Below are positions 6,154 to 7,734 of a stretch of 7,734 nt of DNA, piece after piece. This stretch comes from Gammaproteobacteria bacterium (GTDB lineage Bacteria > Pseudomonadota > Gammaproteobacteria > Nitrosococcales > Methylophagaceae), in contig QNEY01000072.1 of assembly GCA_003645385.1 (NCBI GenBank), positions 1-7,734 of the forward strand, given 5' to 3'. Positions within the stretch are counted from its first letter, which is position 1; every line of letters begins with the position of its first letter. The notes under the pieces are model-generated. The model was not told the origin of the DNA, searched no databases, and worked only from the letters and a program-made list of their open reading frames with translations. A program made the position numbers and the translations under genes.

Positions 6154-6177
6154 TGCAATAAACATAGAGGTACAAAC

Positions 6178-6648
6178 ATGAATCTTAATGCAACAATTAT
6201 TGGGCAAATGATAGCGTTCGCGTTATTTGTTGCCTTTTGCATGAAGTATGTCTGGCCACCGATTATGGCTGCATTGGAAGATCGCAAGAAAAAAATTGCG
6301 GACGGACTAGCAGCAGCAGAACGTGGTAGACATGAGCAAGAATTAGCTGAAAAACGTGCACAACAAGTTATTCACGAAGCAAAAGAGCAGGCGAATGAAA
6401 TTATTTCGCAAGCACAGCGCCGTGGAAATGAAATTGTTGACGAATCAAAAGATAATGCACGTGTTGAAGGTGATCGCATTTTAGTTTCTGCAAAAGCAGA
6501 GATTGAACAAGAAGCAAATCGTGCAAAAGATGAGCTTCGGTCACAAGTAGGCAGTATTGCTATAGCGGGTGCGGCAAAAATTCTTGACCGTGAAATTGAT
6601 AAGCAAGCACATACCAATTTGTTAGATGAATTGGTAAGTCAGATCTAG
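6178..6648 (+). CDS. atpF: ATP synthase Fo subunit b (peripheral stalk)
   Basis: Forms the dimeric stalk that holds the F1 head against rotation. The 156-residue protein, the same length as E. coli b, has one N-terminal membrane helix (about 5-27, MNLNATIIGQMIAF...) followed by VWPPIMAALEDRKKKIADGL, the highly conserved exit from the membrane. A long charged, alanine-rich coiled coil (about 35-122) comes next. The C-terminal segment GSIAIAGAAKILDREID (125-141) contacts the delta subunit. ATG 6178 has AGAGG (6166-6170) 7 bp upstream. The gap from atpE is 51 bp and contains a stem-loop. The gap to atpH is 13 bp. Confidence 0.98.
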   Translation: MNLNATIIGQMIAFALFVAFCMKYVWPPIMAALEDRKKKIADGLAAAERGRHEQELAEKRAQQVIHEAKEQANEIISQAQRRGNEIVDESKDNARVEGDRILVSAKAEIEQEANRAKDELRSQVGSIAIAGAAKILDREIDKQAHTNLLDELVSQI

Positions 6649-6661
6649 AGGTAATTTTAGA

Positions 6662-7195
6662 ATGGCTGAAGCAATTACTATCGCCCGACCTTATGCAAAT
6701 GCAGTATTTTCAATTGCTAATCAAAAAGGTGAGTTGAAAGCATGGTCTGACTTACTTGCGTTATTCGCGCAATGTGTAGCAGATCCAAAAATGCAGTCCA
6801 TAATTTCAAGTCCAGCAATTAGTGATGAGCAAGTTGTTACTCTGATGGCTGATATTGCAGGTGAATTAATGAGTGATGATGCTCATAATACGCTGGCATT
6901 GTTAGCAGAAAACAATCGCCTACAACTATTAGGTGATATTGCAGTAATTTATGAAGAATTACGCGAAGAAGCAGAACAGGTAATAACCGCTGATATTACA
7001 TCAGCAATGAAGCTCACCGTAAAACAAGAAAAAGACATCTCAGCTGCGTTGAAAACAAGACTAGGTAGAGATGTAACCTTGAATACAAGTATTGATAAAG
7101 ACTTGTTGGGTGGTGCAATTATTCGAGCAGGTGATCTGATTATTGATGGATCTGCCTTGGGAAAACTGAACAGACTGGCCAACGCTATCATATAG
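6662..7195 (+). CDS. atpH: ATP synthase F1 subunit delta
   Basis: Links the top of the alpha3beta3 head to the b-subunit stalk (OSCP/delta family). The length of 177 residues equals E. coli delta. The N-terminal helical domain opens with ITIARPYANAVF (5-16), matching ITVARPYAKAAF in E. coli. LAENNRL (81-87) corresponds to MAENGRL. The C-terminal signature GGAIIRAGDLIIDGSALGKL runs from 150 to 169. The upstream AGAGG (6647-6651) overlaps the atpF stop codon TAG and lies 10 bp before ATG 6662. This compact junction suggests coupled translation. Confidence 0.98.
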   Translation: MAEAITIARPYANAVFSIANQKGELKAWSDLLALFAQCVADPKMQSIISSPAISDEQVVTLMADIAGELMSDDAHNTLALLAENNRLQLLGDIAVIYEELREEAEQVITADITSAMKLTVKQEKDISAALKTRLGRDVTLNTSIDKDLLGGAIIRAGDLIIDGSALGKLNRLANAII

Positions 7196-7207
7196 CGGCC
7201 TGTTTAT

Positions 7208-7214
7208 AGAGGAA
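7208..7214 (+). promoter_or_regulatory. ribosome binding site of atpA
   Basis: AGAGGAA lies in the 25-bp atpH-atpA gap, 6 bp upstream of ATG 7221. It fixes the alpha-subunit start and is a good Shine-Dalgarno, as expected for a subunit needed in three copies. Confidence 0.8.
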
Positions 7215-7220
7215 ACAAAG

Positions 7221-7734
7221 ATGCAACTGAATTCAGCAGAAATCAGTGACCTAATCAAAAAGCGTATTGAAAGCTTTGATGGGGCAACTGAAGCGCGTAC
7301 AGAAGGTACTGTTGTCGGTGTTACCGATGGTATCGTTCGTGTTCATGGTTTAGCAGATGTTATGGCAGGGGAGATGCTAGAGTTCCCAGGCAATACATTT
7401 GGTATGGCTTTAAACTTGGAACGTGACTCTGTCGGTGCGGTAGTATTAGGTTCATACCAGCACATCACAGAAGGTGACAGTGTTAAGTGTACCGGTCGTA
7501 TTTTGGAGGTCCCTGTTGGTGAAGGTCTTTTAGGTCGCGTTGTCGATGCTTTAGGTCAGCCAATCGATGGTAAAGGCGATATCGTCAACCAAGGTACTGC
7601 ACCAATTGAGAAAGTCGCACCGGGTGTTATCGCTCGTCAATCAGTGGATCAGCCACTTCAAACTGGTTTGAAATCAGTTGATGCGATGATTCCAGTTGGT
7701 CGTGGTCAACGTGAACTGATCATTGGTGACAGAC
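7221..7734 (+). CDS. atpA: ATP synthase F1 subunit alpha, 5' part (runs off window end)
   Basis: Non-catalytic nucleotide-binding subunit of the F1 head. The first 171 residues plus one base are present, of about 510 in the family. The N-terminal helix MQLNSAEISDLIKKRI is at 1-16. The beta-barrel domain contains EGTVVGVTDGIVRVHGL (28-44). The crown-to-core region has GRVVDALGQPIDG (105-117) and APGVIARQSVDQPLQTG (133-149), then KSVDAMIPVGRGQRELIIGD. The window ends at GDR, the start of the expected P-loop GDRQTGKT, so the nucleotide-binding and C-terminal domains are not visible. Start ATG 7221 is supported by AGAGGAA upstream and by alignment with the E. coli N-terminus. The frame is open to the end with no defect. 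Confidence 0.98.
   Translation, partial: MQLNSAEISDLIKKRIESFDGATEARTEGTVVGVTDGIVRVHGLADVMAGEMLEFPGNTFGMALNLERDSVGAVVLGSYQHITEGDSVKCTGRILEVPVGEGLLGRVVDALGQPIDGKGDIVNQGTAPIEKVAPGVIARQSVDQPLQTGLKSVDAMIPVGRGQRELIIGDR

Noticed and set aside
5826..6287. 153-codon reverse-strand open frame across the atpB end, atpE and the atpF start
   Set aside because: It lies wholly opposite clear atp genes and their gaps and has no family resemblance.

Overview
The window reads as chromosomal DNA from a gammaproteobacterium with a modest G+C content (low 40s percent by eye). It carries one continuous plus-strand array in a classic order: 3' part of mnmG (gidA) - rsmG (gidB) - parA (soj) - parB (spo0J) - an uncharacterised membrane-protein gene - atpI - atpB - atpE - atpF - atpH - 5' part of atpA. 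The protein sequences closely resemble the E. coli/Pseudomonas versions of these families. Because parAB is retained, the organism is not an enteric bacterium. A Methylophaga- or Piscirickettsiaceae-like marine gammaproteobacterium is a reasonable guess, but that rests on overall resemblance from memory and is not proven.

Region 1 (1-3421) is a tight cluster with an 8-bp overlap between mnmG and rsmG, a 4-bp gap before parA and a 12-bp gap before parB. No gap is large enough for an obvious terminator. MnmG and RsmG modify tRNA and 16S rRNA. ParA and ParB are the chromosomal partition ATPase and the CTP-dependent DNA-binding clamp. Region 2 (3422-4456) holds one multi-pass inner-membrane protein of unknown function, 24 bp after parB and probably co-transcribed with it. 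Region 3 (4457-4602) is the only real intergenic space. It contains a near-consensus sigma-70 promoter and a short 5' leader with a small hairpin. Region 4 (4603-7734) is the start of the F1Fo ATP synthase operon. It encodes the accessory protein I and the a, c, b and delta subunits complete, and the alpha subunit up to the beginning of its P-loop, where the window ends.

The region is mostly ordinary housekeeping DNA and I see no undescribed defence, mobile or RNA system in it. The points most worth a second look are: a tryptophan where MnmG has a conserved, functionally important cysteine; the unknown membrane protein lodged between parB and atpI; hairpins at the 5' end of the atp transcript and between atpE and atpF; a U-rich tract before the strong atpE ribosome binding site; and the absence of a recognisable parS site.
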